NCBI GenBank assembly: GCA_020849325.1
Contig: JADLGL010000055.1
Span: 1-34,173, forward strand
Direction of reading: 5' to 3'
From: Bauldia sp.
GTDB taxonomy: Bacteria > Pseudomonadota > Alphaproteobacteria > Rhizobiales > Kaistiaceae
Length of the DNA stretch: 34,173 bases
Position 1 is the stretch's first letter. Each line of letters starts with the position of its first letter. The notes under the pieces are model-generated. The model searched no databases, was not told where the DNA came from, and saw only the letters and a program-made list of their open reading frames with translations. The position numbers and the translations under genes were made by a program. Positions 14,884-22,919 of the stretch are shown here, in pieces.

Positions 14884-14897
14884 TTGACCTGCATCAA
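14884..14897. promoter_or_regulatory. FNR/NnrR-type operator
   Basis: TTGACCTGCATCAA is a near-perfect match to TTGAC/T-N4-ATCAA, the site of FNR and the NO-sensing NnrR/Dnr regulators. It is midway between the globin start (14756) and the LysE start (15022). NO or low-oxygen control of the globin operon is the natural reading. A clear -10 at the classic spacing is not evident, so the exact promoter is uncertain. Confidence 0.6.
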
Positions 14898-15021
14898 ACA
14901 TTTCCGCGCCAAATCGTGATCGGCCGGCGTGGTCGGACGACGGGATACGATCACCACTGCGGGGACGGTGCTTGCGCGCCGGACCGGGACGGAGGAAACC
15001 TCCCGGTCGCAGAGCCCCGAC

Positions 15022-15666
15022 ATGTCCGACCTCGTCCCCTCGTCCTTCGCGCTCGCCGGTTTCGCGGCGGCGGTGATCGTGCTCACGATCACGCCGGGGC
15101 CGGACATGATGCTGTATCTGTCGAAGACGATCACGCAGTCGCGCCGCGCGGGTGCCGTGACGCTGGCGGGTGCGCTTTCGGGTCTCCTCATCCATACGGC
15201 GCTCGCGGCGGTCGGCCTCTCGGCGCTCCTCGCGGCATCCGCGACGGCATTCACGATCCTCAAATTCGCTGGCGCCGCCTATCTCCTGTGGCTCGCCTTC
15301 GGGGCGATCCGGAACGGGTCGAGCTTCACCCTCGCAGCCGGAACGCAACACGCGGAGAAGCTGCCGCGGCTCTACCTCAAGGGGATGCTCGTCAATCTCC
15401 TGAACCCGAAGGTGATCGTATTCTTCCTCACCTTCCTGCCGCAGTTCGCGACGCCGGGCGATCCGAACGCGGCCGGGATGCTGGCATTCCTCGGCGTCGG
15501 CTTCGTCGTGATCGCGCTGCCGATCTGCGTCGTGCAGATCCTTGCGGCCGGCGCCCTCGCGCGCCTCCTCCGCCGCTCGCCGAAGGTGACGCGGGCGGTG
15601 GACTATCTCTTCGCCGGCGTCATGGCGGCCTTTGCGGCGCGCCTCGTCTTCAGCCAGGGCAAGTAG
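15022..15666 (+). CDS. LysE/RhtB-family amino acid exporter
   Basis: A 214-residue inner-membrane protein with six predicted helices. 'LTITPGPDMMLYLSKTITQSRRAG' at about residues 20-43 is the conserved LysE opening, and 'LLNPKVIVFFLTFLPQF' at about 130 is the second conserved block. Family members export amino acids or derivatives; the substrate here is unknown. The frame runs back to 14929, but homology begins at the ATG at 15022. It is followed after 6 bases by a second membrane protein gene, probably in one operon. The globin operon is divergent. Confidence 0.88.
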   Translation: MSDLVPSSFALAGFAAAVIVLTITPGPDMMLYLSKTITQSRRAGAVTLAGALSGLLIHTALAAVGLSALLAASATAFTILKFAGAAYLLWLAFGAIRNGSSFTLAAGTQHAEKLPRLYLKGMLVNLLNPKVIVFFLTFLPQFATPGDPNAAGMLAFLGVGFVVIALPICVVQILAAGALARLLRRSPKVTRAVDYLFAGVMAAFAARLVFSQGK

Positions 15667-15672
15667 ACGGCC

Positions 15673-16272
15673 GTGAAGGAAGCGCTCGCCGCGATCGCGG
15701 TCATCCTGACCTTCGTCGCCTACGTCCCGTACATCCGCCTGATCCGGCGCGGCGCGATCAAGCCGCACGTGTTCTCGTGGATCATCTGGGGCCTCTCGAC
15801 CTTCCTCGCATTCATCGGCCAGCTGGCCGGAAACGGCGGCATCGGCGCGTGGCCGATCGGCGTGTCGGGCCTCATCACGCTCTACGTCGCGTGGCTCGCC
15901 TGGGAGCGGCGGGCCGATTCGACCGTCACGCCGACGGACTGGGCGTTCTTCGCCACTGCCCTCGCTTCGCTGCCGGTGTGGTGGATCACCCGCGATCCGC
16001 TGTGGGCGATCATCATCCTGACGGTGGTCGACATCCTCGGTTTCGGCCCGACCTTCCGGCGGGCCTATCACCTGCCGTGGGGCGAGAGCGTGCCCTATTA
16101 CGTGCTGATGGCGGTGCGGAACTGCGTGTCGATCGGCGCGCTCGTCACCTATTCCTGGACGACGGTGCTGTTTCCCGGTGCGATCGCGCTTTCCTGCGCC
16201 ACGTTCGTGGTGATGGTCCTCTGGCGCCGCCGCTCCATTCCGCGGCCCGCGACGGGCGCCGGCCTCGCATAG
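15673..16272 (+). CDS. PQ-loop/SemiSWEET-like membrane protein
   Basis: A 199-residue membrane protein with about seven hydrophobic segments. 'VAYVPYIRLIRRGAIKPHVFSW' near the N-terminus resembles the PQ-loop of SemiSWEET-type transporters. A second, weaker version, 'GFGPTFRRAYHLPWGESVPYYV', lies near residue 120, suggesting two three-helix repeats in one chain. I do not recognise a characterised relative and the substrate is unknown. The GTG start lies 6 bases after the LysE stop. Its stop is 5 bases from the convergent CAP gene, leaving no room for a separate terminator. Confidence 0.7.
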   Translation: MKEALAAIAVILTFVAYVPYIRLIRRGAIKPHVFSWIIWGLSTFLAFIGQLAGNGGIGAWPIGVSGLITLYVAWLAWERRADSTVTPTDWAFFATALASLPVWWITRDPLWAIIILTVVDILGFGPTFRRAYHLPWGESVPYYVLMAVRNCVSIGALVTYSWTTVLFPGAIALSCATFVVMVLWRRRSIPRPATGAGLA

Positions 16273-16277
16273 CCGGC

Positions 16278-16784
16278 TCATTCCGCCGGCGGGCCGGCGA
16301 GGATCATCGCGAAGAAGTTCCGGTAGGGGCTCGCGGCCGAATAGGCCGAGGCGATGCCGAGACGCTCCATGTCCGGCCGGAGGAGATTGCGGAGGTGGTC
16401 GGGCGAGGCGCTCCACGCCCTGATGCCGTCCTCGAGCGAGAGGTAGCCGGCGCCGAGATTCTCGGCGGCGGACGTGTACGCCCGGCCCATCCGCACCGGA
16501 AACCGCGCGAGCACGTCGTGGCTGACGATGCCGGCCGCCGCCATCGCATTCGCCTGCTGCTGTGCGAGCCGGTTCAGGGCCGGGTCGACCGTCACCGGGC
16601 CGAGCCCGTGCTGGGCGCGGATCGCGGAGACCATGCGCGCCGCGGTGGCGGCGTCGACGGCGACCGGCCCGGAAGCCGGCGCCCGCGTCGGGTCGACCTC
16701 GACGCGCGGCCCCATGCAGGCGGCGAGCGCGAACAGGGCGGCGAGAAGGGCGGGAGCGGCGAGGCGGAACGGCATCGGCGGCAT
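16278..16784 (-). CDS. CAP-domain (SCP/PR-1-like) lipoprotein
   Basis: A 168-residue secreted protein. Residues 1-23 are a lipoprotein signal with lipobox 'LAAC' (Cys23). The CAP domain follows, with 'LNRLAQQQANAMAAAGIVSH' (His of the cavity), 'TSAAENLGAG' (Glu) and 'WSASPDHLRNLLRPDMERLGIA'. CAP proteins bind lipids or act outside the cytoplasm; the role here is unknown. The ATG overlaps the stop of the upstream CAP gene (TGATG), so the two are coupled. It is last in a run of three overlapping genes that begins with a PQQ sugar dehydrogenase. Confidence 0.88.
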   Translation of the reverse strand: MPPMPFRLAAPALLAALFALAACMGPRVEVDPTRAPASGPVAVDAATAARMVSAIRAQHGLGPVTVDPALNRLAQQQANAMAAAGIVSHDVLARFPVRMGRAYTSAAENLGAGYLSLEDGIRAWSASPDHLRNLLRPDMERLGIASAYSAASPYRNFFAMILAGPPAE

Positions 16785-17260
16785 CAGCCGGGCGCGGCGA
16801 GGATCAGCGACCAGTAGATGACGCCGTCGACGATCGCGGCACCGAGGCCGAACGAGGTCATCCGGCGGTCGAGGATGTTGCTGCGGTGCGGCCCCGACTG
16901 CAACCACGCCGCCATCACCTCGGCGAGCGTGTCCTGCCCGTAGGCGATGTTCTCCGCCGCGGCGCGGAGGCCGTAGCCGCCGGTCGCGAGCCGCTGCTGC
17001 AACGAGCCGGCGATGGTGTGGCTCATCGTCCGCGCCGCCGCCATCGCGAGCGCCTGCTGCGTGGCGAGCGCGGTCAGGAGCGGGTCGTCGTCGAGGACCG
17101 ACACGCGGCCGGCGCGGCGGACGTCGTTGATCGCGTCCTCCGCCGCGTCAGTGGCGATCGCGAGCGGCACCTGCGCCAGCGCCGCCGGGACGGCCGCCGC
17201 GAGGAGCGCCACCGCCAACGCGGTGGCCCGAAGAACGCCGGGCCGGAAGGGTCGCATCAT
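16784..17260 (-). CDS. CAP-domain secreted protein
   Basis: A 158-residue protein with a Sec signal peptide (cleavage after 'AALA', about residue 29). Its CAP domain is related to that of the downstream gene: 'ALAMAAARTMSHTI' (His), 'RAAAENIAYG' (Glu) and 'WLQSGPHRSNILDRRMTSFGLG' (second His). There is no lipobox, so it is soluble in the periplasm or outside. The ATG overlaps the sugar dehydrogenase stop by 4 bases, and its own stop overlaps the next CAP gene by one. Tandem CAP genes suggest a duplication followed by different anchoring. Confidence 0.88.
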   Translation of the reverse strand: MMRPFRPGVLRATALAVALLAAAVPAALAQVPLAIATDAAEDAINDVRRAGRVSVLDDDPLLTALATQQALAMAAARTMSHTIAGSLQQRLATGGYGLRAAAENIAYGQDTLAEVMAAWLQSGPHRSNILDRRMTSFGLGAAIVDGVIYWSLILAAPG

Positions 17261-18348
17261 GCCGCCGATACCCGCAGGAGGTGGCCGTTGTCCTCGTCGG
17301 TGAGGAGGTAGAGCGCGCCGTCCGGCCCGACCGCGACCTCACGGATGCGGAGACCGAGCTCGCGGAGAAGGCGCTCCTCGTGCACGACCTTGCCGTCCTC
17401 CATTTCGAGGCGGACGACGCAGGTCGTGGCGAGGCCGCCGATGAAGAGGTTGCCCCGCCAGGCGGGGAAGGCGCCGCCCTCGTAGAACGCCATGCCGGAG
17501 GGCGCGATCACCGGCGTCCATTGCCACACCGGCGGCTCGAAGCCGGGGCCCGTCGCCTTGCCGGAGCCGACCTTGGTGCCGTCGTAATTGAGGCCGTACG
17601 ACACCACCGGCCAGCCATAGTTCACGCCCGGCCGCACGAGGTTGAGCTCGTCGCCGCCCATCGGCCCGTGCTCGACCTCCCACAGCGCGCCCGTGCCGGG
17701 CTCGAACGCCATCGCCTGGATGTTGCGATGCCCGATCGACCAGACCTCCGGCAGCGCCCCGGCGCGGCCGACATAGGGGTTGTCCGCCGGCACGGAGCCG
17801 TCCTCGTTGAGGCGGATCACCTTGCCGAGATGCGAGCCGGGGTCCTGCGCCTGGCCGCGGGTCCGGTCGTTGAACCGCTCGCCGAGGCCGGCGAAGAGAT
17901 GGCCGGCGCCGTCGAACGCGATGCGCGAGCCGAAATGATAGGTGCCGCCGATCTTCGGCTTCTGCGAGAACAGGATCGTCACGTCGGCGAGCCGCCCGCC
18001 ATCCTCGCTGAGCCGCCCGCGCGCGAGCGCGGTGGAGGCCCCGCCCGGTCCCGCCTCGGAGAACGTCCAGAAGACGAGCCGGTTCTCGACGAAACGCGGG
18101 TGGAGGGCGACGTCGAGGAGCCCGCCCTGGCCTTTCGCGACCACCGCCGGAACGCCGGCAATGGCGTGCGAGAGTTCGCCGCGCGCGGTCACGATCCGCA
18201 TCCGGCCCGGCCGCTCGGTCACGATCATCCGGCCGTCGGGGAGGAAATCGAGCCCCCAGGGGTGGACGAGCCGTTCCGCGAGGAGGTCGACCCGGAACGC
18301 GGCGCGCTCGGAGCGGATGGTGGCGCCGAATTTTGGTCGGAACAGCAT
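17257..18348 (-). CDS. PQQ-dependent soluble aldose (sugar) dehydrogenase, Asd/YliI type
   Basis: A 363-residue six-bladed beta-propeller quinoprotein of the soluble glucose/aldose dehydrogenase family. His138 in 'YHFGSR' is the likely catalytic base. 'GLGERFNDRTRGQAQDPGSH' (153-173), 'EVEHGPMGGDELNL' (224-237) and 'GVNYGWPVVSYG' are family blocks, with PQQ and calcium ligands in the last third. Relatives are periplasmic, yet no signal peptide is visible: the chain goes straight from 'MLFRPKFGATIRSERA' into the propeller, and I see no in-frame upstream start that adds one. Two exported CAP proteins are encoded directly downstream with overlapping starts. The start codon is the weak point of this call. 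Confidence 0.88.
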   Translation of the reverse strand: MLFRPKFGATIRSERAAFRVDLLAERLVHPWGLDFLPDGRMIVTERPGRMRIVTARGELSHAIAGVPAVVAKGQGGLLDVALHPRFVENRLVFWTFSEAGPGGASTALARGRLSEDGGRLADVTILFSQKPKIGGTYHFGSRIAFDGAGHLFAGLGERFNDRTRGQAQDPGSHLGKVIRLNEDGSVPADNPYVGRAGALPEVWSIGHRNIQAMAFEPGTGALWEVEHGPMGGDELNLVRPGVNYGWPVVSYGLNYDGTKVGSGKATGPGFEPPVWQWTPVIAPSGMAFYEGGAFPAWRGNLFIGGLATTCVVRLEMEDGKVVHEERLLRELGLRIREVAVGPDGALYLLTDEDNGHLLRVSAA

Positions 18349-18418
18349 GTCGTGACCCCGCGATTCGTCTCCGGCACAACGCCGCGCCCATGCGGCGGGT
18401 TCAAGGCAAATCGAACGG

Positions 18419-19162
18419 TCAGCGCGCGCCCATGCCGGCCGTTGGCGTCCACGCCGGTTCGAGCGCCCGCGCGGTCCGCCGGGCGCGCGCCGGCAAGGCG
18501 CGCACCGGCTGGCGGACGAGTTTCGTCGCCTCCACCATCAGAACCCCGGCGAAACGGGGCCAGAGCACCGAGCCGACGCGCTCGCCGGTCGTGCCGCCGC
18601 GGACGAGGAGACCGTTCGCGACCGGCGGCATCATCAGCGCCGACGTCCACGCCACGGGGGAAAACATCGTCTCGCGCAGCAGCGCGCCGAGCTGGCCGCG
18701 GCTGAACGGCTGGCCCTGGCCGAACGGCGTCCGCTCGGACCGCGCCCAGAGGCCGCGCCGGTTCGGCACCACCACCAGAATCCGTCCGCCCGGCGCCAGG
18801 ATGCGCCACAGTTCGCGGAGGAGATCGCCGGCATTGTCCGCCATTTCGAGGCTGTGGACGGCGAGCACGCGGTCGACCGAAGCGCCCGGAAGCGGCAGCG
18901 CGTCGTCCTGCACGAGCGCGGCGGCGTTGGGCGCCGCGACCGGCCAGTGCATCACGCCGAGCCCGGCCGGCATGAAGGCGAGGCAGCAATCCGCCTTGCC
19001 GCCGAGCTCGGCAAGGTAGGGCGTGGCATAGCCGATGCCGAGGACGCGGTCGCCCCCGACGCTCGGCCACAGCCGGCGAAGGCGGGCGCCGACCAGCCGC
19101 CGGGCGGTCGTCCCGAGGCGCGCGGCGTAGAAGGTTTTGAGATCGACGACATCGAGCGGCAT
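18419..19162 (-). CDS. Class I SAM-dependent methyltransferase
   Basis: A 247-residue protein with a Methyltransf_11-like core: 'DRVLGIGYATPYLAEL' as motif I (residues 38-53, with a less usual 'GIGYATPY' in place of GxGxG), 'VDRVLAVHSLEMADN' as motif III, and 'LWRILAPGGRILVVVPNR' as motif IV/V. The target is unknown. The same type of methyltransferase is often found divergent from a glyoxalase II gene in Hyphomicrobiales, as here with 58-70 bases between the starts. The PQQ sugar dehydrogenase follows 70 bases downstream on the same strand and may be co-transcribed. Confidence 0.85.
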   Translation of the reverse strand: MPLDVVDLKTFYAARLGTTARRLVGARLRRLWPSVGGDRVLGIGYATPYLAELGGKADCCLAFMPAGLGVMHWPVAAPNAAALVQDDALPLPGASVDRVLAVHSLEMADNAGDLLRELWRILAPGGRILVVVPNRRGLWARSERTPFGQGQPFSRGQLGALLRETMFSPVAWTSALMMPPVANGLLVRGGTTGERVGSVLWPRFAGVLMVEATKLVRQPVRALPARARRTARALEPAWTPTAGMGAR

Positions 19163-19232
19163 CGGTGCCTTCTAGCATGAGGCAGGGGCCGCCGGGATTG
19201 CCCGGCGGGCACGGGCTGATATGGAGAGGCGG

Positions 19233-20003
19233 ATGCTCGCCATCGATCAGTCCCTCTTCGGTTCCGACGACAATTTCGTCGTCCTCGTCCGCGACGAGGC
19301 GACGGGCGCGGTAGCGACGATCGATGCCGTCGACGGCGATTTCATCGCCCGGCGCCTCCGGGCGCTCGGCTGGGGCCTCGATCTCGTCCTCGTCACCCAC
19401 CACCACCGCGACCACACCGCCGGCATCCCGGCGCTCAAGGCCGCGTTCGGCGCCAGGGTCGTGGCGCCGGCGGCGGAGCTCGGCCGCATCGCCGGGGTCG
19501 ACCGCGGCGTCGGGGAGGGCGATACGGTCAACATCGGCCGCGCGATCTTCGAGGTGATCGAGACGCCGGGCCACACGTCGGGTCACATCGCCTACTGGAG
19601 CGCCGGGGAGAAGGTGGCCTTCGTCGGCGACACGCTGTTCTCGCTCGGCTGCGGCCGCCTGTTCGAGGGCTCGCCCGAGACGATGTGGGCGTCGCTGCAA
19701 AAACTCCGCGCCCTGCCGCGCGATACCGCGATCTACTGCGGCCACGACTACACGGCCGCGAACGGGCGCTTCGCGGCGACGATCGAGCCGCAGAACCTCG
19801 ACCTCGAGGCGCGGATCGCCGAGGTCGCGCGCCTCGCCGCCGCGGGCCGGCCCACCCTCCCCACGACGATCGGCGCCGAGCGCGCGACGAACCCGTTCCT
19901 CCGCGCCGACCGGCCGCGTCTCCGCCGCGCGCTGGGAATGGCCAAAACCACGCCTGAAGCCGTGTTCGCCGAGATCCGCCGGCGCAAGGATTCGTTCGCG
20001 TGA
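19233..20003 (+). CDS. gloB: Hydroxyacylglutathione hydrolase (glyoxalase II)
   Basis: A 256-residue metallo-beta-lactamase-fold hydrolase that splits S-D-lactoylglutathione in the methylglyoxal detoxification route. 'THHHRDHTAG' supplies the two-metal ligands. 'ETPGHTSGH', 'GDTLFSLGCGRLFEG' and 'YCGHDYT' give the remaining ones in the usual order. The C-terminal 'ERATNPFLR' and the tail helices match GloB's substrate-binding domain. I chose the ATG at 19233 because GGAGAGG lies just upstream and the length then matches the family; an in-frame ATG at 19221 is the alternative. The stop overlaps the cupin gene by 4 bases. Confidence 0.93.
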   Translation: MLAIDQSLFGSDDNFVVLVRDEATGAVATIDAVDGDFIARRLRALGWGLDLVLVTHHHRDHTAGIPALKAAFGARVVAPAAELGRIAGVDRGVGEGDTVNIGRAIFEVIETPGHTSGHIAYWSAGEKVAFVGDTLFSLGCGRLFEGSPETMWASLQKLRALPRDTAIYCGHDYTAANGRFAATIEPQNLDLEARIAEVARLAAAGRPTLPTTIGAERATNPFLRADRPRLRRALGMAKTTPEAVFAEIRRRKDSFA

Positions 20004-20428
20004 CGGCGCCGGAGACGCTCTCGGCGGCAGACATCGTCGCCCTCCTCGGCCTCGAGCCCCATCCCGAGGGCGGCCATTTCCGCGAGACGTTCCGCGACGC
20101 CGACCCCGACGGCGAAAGGGCGCATTCCACCGCGATCTACTACCTTCTCGCCGAAGGCGAGCGTTCGGCGTGGCACCGGGTCCGCGACGCGGCGGAGGTC
20201 TGGCACCACTACGCCGGCGCGCCGCTCCTCCTTCGCCGCGCCGAACGCCGCGGCGCCGAGGAGCGGCTCGTCCTCGGCCCCGATCTAGCGGCGGGGGAGC
20301 GGCCGCAGGCCGTGGTGCCGCGCAACTGGTGGCAGGCGGCCGAGAGCCTCGGCGCGTGGACACTGGTCGGTTGCACAGTGGCGCCCGGGTTCACGTTCGA
20401 GACATTCGAACTGGCCGAAGCGCCGTAG
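20000..20428 (+). CDS. DUF985 cupin-family protein
   Basis: A 142-residue protein with the DUF985 (Cupin_5) pattern: 'LGLEPHPEGGHFRETFRD' at residues 15-32, 'STAIYYLLAEGERSAWHRV' and 'EVWHHYAGAPL' with the barrel's histidines, and 'NWWQAAESLGAWTLVGCTVAPGF' near the end. It is cytoplasmic; activity is not established, though relatives are thought to bind small sugars or metals. The GTG start overlaps the gloB stop (GTGA), so it is translationally coupled to gloB. The 195-base gap that follows holds nothing I recognise. Confidence 0.87.
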   Translation: MTAPETLSAADIVALLGLEPHPEGGHFRETFRDADPDGERAHSTAIYYLLAEGERSAWHRVRDAAEVWHHYAGAPLLLRRAERRGAEERLVLGPDLAAGERPQAVVPRNWWQAAESLGAWTLVGCTVAPGFTFETFELAEAP

Positions 20429-20623
20429 GCCCGGTATGCCCGTCGCGCACGAAGCGCGGCGCGGTGCGCTTTCCTGTTGCAACCGGGCCGCCGTTCGAGG
20501 ATTCGTACGCGTCGGCGAAGAAGTCGCGCCGTGACTTTCACGGAACCCCGGTTCGGCCGCGGGGAAAGCAGCGAACGCCGTCCGGATCGGGTACGCTACG
20601 TCCGGCTGGCGGGTTTGGGGACC

Positions 20624-22435
20624 ATGGCGCAGGCGATCAAGAGCGTTCTCCTTCTCGATTTCGACAGCGTGTTCCGCAGCCTCGGCCGCCATGGCGCTGC
20701 GGTCGCGGACCAGTTCGCGTCCCGTGCCGGGGTGTGGCTCGAGGGGTTCGAGAGCGGCGAGCTCATCGGGGAGGGCGGCACCGACGAACGCCGGCGTTTC
20801 CAGCTGAAGCGCTGCTATGCCGACCCGAAAATCCTCGGCAAGAACCGCGGCTGGCTGACGGCGAACGGCGTCCAGATCGTGGAGTGTGCCCAGCTCGCCG
20901 GCATCACCAGGAGCTCGTCCGCGACGCATCTCATCCTCGACGCGCTCGACACGATCGAACCGGAGCCGGAGGAGTTGATCCTCCTCGTCGCCGACATCGA
21001 TCTCACGCCGCTCGTCTTCCGCCTCAAGGCGCGCCGTCAGCGCGTGGTGCTCTACGCCACCGCCGAAACGCCGCCGAGCTACCGCGCCCTCGCCGATGAC
21101 GTCGTCGAGGAAGCGGCACTGCTGCGCGCCCTCCAGCGCCAGCCCGAAATCGCCGCGTCGAGCCGGGGCGCCATTCCCCGGCCGCCGCGCATGGCGGCGC
21201 CCGAACCGAAGCGCGTCGCGCCACCGGCAGCGCCCGCGCCCGCCGCCCGCCGCACCCAGCCGCTGCCGGCCGCCGCCGCGCCGGCCCGCCGCCCGCCCGT
21301 CGACCGCGATGCGCTCGCGGCCCTCGTCCGCCGCATACACCAGGCGACGAGCGTTCCCCTGTTCTCGCCGAAGGCGTTCGGAGATCTCTTCCGCCTTCTC
21401 GTCGAGGAGGTGCGGGCCAACGGCTACAAGTTCCAGTCGACCTCCGAGAACGTCGCCAACGGCATGAACGCGCTCGGCCGCAACGTGACCAAGCGGCAGG
21501 TCGGCTTCGTCATCAAGGGCCTCGCCCTCCGCGGCCATGTGTTCGGCGGCGACGACCGGCCCGAGCAGCTGGCCGAGGCTTTCTACGAGCAGGTCCTGTT
21601 CCTGTCCGACAACGCGAAGGTGATCCTCACCGAGCCCGAAAAGGGGCTCGTCCTCGCCTGGGTCGTCGGGCTTCGCCGCGAGGAGCCGGCCCCGCCGCCT
21701 CCGCCCCCCGTCGAGGCGCCGCGTGCCGCGGTTCCGCCCCTCGAAGCACCGCGCACCGCCGCCGTCCCGCAGCCCCCGCCGATGCCGCGCGCTCCGCGCG
21801 CCGGGACGACGACCCGGCCGCCGGCCGCCACTCCGGCCCGCCGCCGCGAGGTCGAGGCGGTCCGCCCGGCCGTGACCGAACCCGCGCCGACGCCGGCCCC
21901 CGCGCCCGCCCGCGTCGTCCGCGCCGAACCGCCGACCCGGCCGGCGCGCAGCACCGAAACGCCCGCCCGCACGGCGGCCGCCGCCCGCGCGCAGCCGGCC
22001 CCGCCGCCCACTATCGACGACATCATCCCCGAGGCGCCGGAGCCGATCGTCGCTCCGCCGCCCGCCGCCGAGCGGCCGCGTCCGACCGCGCGCTCGACGT
22101 TCGCGGCGCGGACGACGCAGAACTCCGCCGGCGCGTCCCTTCCCGAGCGCCGCCCCCGCACCGAGCGTCCGCCGGAACCGGTGCGGCGCGAGGCCGAATT
22201 CGAGGATTCGATCCTGTCGGCGATCGCCGATGCGGTGGATGTCCTTGCCGACGATCCGCCGGCCCAGCCCGCGGCCGAGCCGGCGCCGTCAACCGCCCGC
22301 CCCGCCCCCCGCTCGCCCGCCCGCGCCGCCGCGCCGGCTCCGGCCCCGGCCGAGCCGCTGCCGCCGTCCGGCGAAGCCGACGAGATCGGCGACGAGATCC
22401 AGCGGATTCTCGCTTCGTACAGCCAGAACCGCTAG
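20624..22435 (+). CDS. NYN-domain protein with long Pro/Ala-rich tail
   Basis: A 603-residue protein. Residues 5-155 resemble the NYN (PIN-like RNase) domain: 'KSVLLLDFDSVFRSL' is the first strand, 'ATHLILDALDTI' the middle helix, and 'ELILLVADIDLTPLVFRLKARRQRVVLYA' the C-terminal acidic site with Asp124 and Asp126. Residues about 230-330 ('ALVRRIHQATSVPLFSPKAFGDLF' to 'AEAFYEQVLFL') form a folded helical region that may be an OST-HTH/LOTUS-like RNA-binding module. Residues 390-580 are disordered and rich in Pro, Ala and Arg. A role in RNA turnover or RNA binding is plausible. The frame extends upstream to 20477, but the domain starts at this ATG. The tail's composition makes its opposite frames open and misleading. 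Confidence 0.82.
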   Translation: MAQAIKSVLLLDFDSVFRSLGRHGAAVADQFASRAGVWLEGFESGELIGEGGTDERRRFQLKRCYADPKILGKNRGWLTANGVQIVECAQLAGITRSSSATHLILDALDTIEPEPEELILLVADIDLTPLVFRLKARRQRVVLYATAETPPSYRALADDVVEEAALLRALQRQPEIAASSRGAIPRPPRMAAPEPKRVAPPAAPAPAARRTQPLPAAAAPARRPPVDRDALAALVRRIHQATSVPLFSPKAFGDLFRLLVEEVRANGYKFQSTSENVANGMNALGRNVTKRQVGFVIKGLALRGHVFGGDDRPEQLAEAFYEQVLFLSDNAKVILTEPEKGLVLAWVVGLRREEPAPPPPPPVEAPRAAVPPLEAPRTAAVPQPPPMPRAPRAGTTTRPPAATPARRREVEAVRPAVTEPAPTPAPAPARVVRAEPPTRPARSTETPARTAAAARAQPAPPPTIDDIIPEAPEPIVAPPPAAERPRPTARSTFAARTTQNSAGASLPERRPRTERPPEPVRREAEFEDSILSAIADAVDVLADDPPAQPAAEPAPSTARPAPRSPARAAAPAPAPAEPLPPSGEADEIGDEIQRILASYSQNR

Positions 22436-22610
22436 CCTCGGGGCCGCGGTCCATCGCATTCGGACTGCGCACCTCGCCTTCGGCTCGGCGAGCGCGGAAG
22501 CCCTCTCCCCGAACGCGGCGAGGGGAACGGCGCGCTGAGCCACCTCTTCACACGCCGGTCTTGCTGCCATCCCGCGAACGGAGACGACGGACCTCCCGGG
22601 CTCCCGAGCG

Positions 22611-22814
22611 CTACCAGGCGCCGAAGCGCGCCGCGTCGAGCGAGCGTTCGAGCATCTTTCGGCACGACTCCGCCTGCTCGCGGCCGGGATGATCGAGGCG
22701 CGCGGCGATGTCGCGGAGGTCGCGGATGGCGACGTCGACGGCGGTCATCAGGTCGATTTCCGGATCGGAGTCTTCATCCTTCGAACGCACCGGAAACGGA
22801 ATGATCTTCGCCAT
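22611..22814 (-). CDS. Small hypothetical protein
   Basis: A 67-residue acidic-helical protein beginning 'MAKIIPFPVRSKDEDSD' and containing 'LMTAVDVAIRDLRDIAARLDH' and 'ESCRKMLERSLDAARFGAW'. There is no signal peptide or membrane helix. 'AKIIPFP' openings are common in small uncharacterised alphaproteobacterial proteins. The frame runs back to 22880, but the ATG at 22814 fits this opening. The ribosome site is weak. It lies downstream of ptsP on the same strand, 105 bases past its stop. Probably real; function unknown. Confidence 0.6.
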   Translation of the reverse strand: MAKIIPFPVRSKDEDSDPEIDLMTAVDVAIRDLRDIAARLDHPGREQAESCRKMLERSLDAARFGAW

Positions 22815-22919
22815 GACGCCACGCAACCCCACGCCTCGAATCGACCGGAACGGCCCCCGAGGCGAAGTAGAGCAGCGCATGGTTAACGAGGCGGTACCGG
22901 CACTGCCCCGGAGCGTGCC

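Noticed and set aside
14380-16416. Long N-terminal extension of the reductase frame back to 16416
   Set aside because: It crosses the globin, LysE and PQ-loop-like genes in a wrong frame and has low-complexity Arg/Asp/Glu content. The ferredoxin domain starts at 14379.
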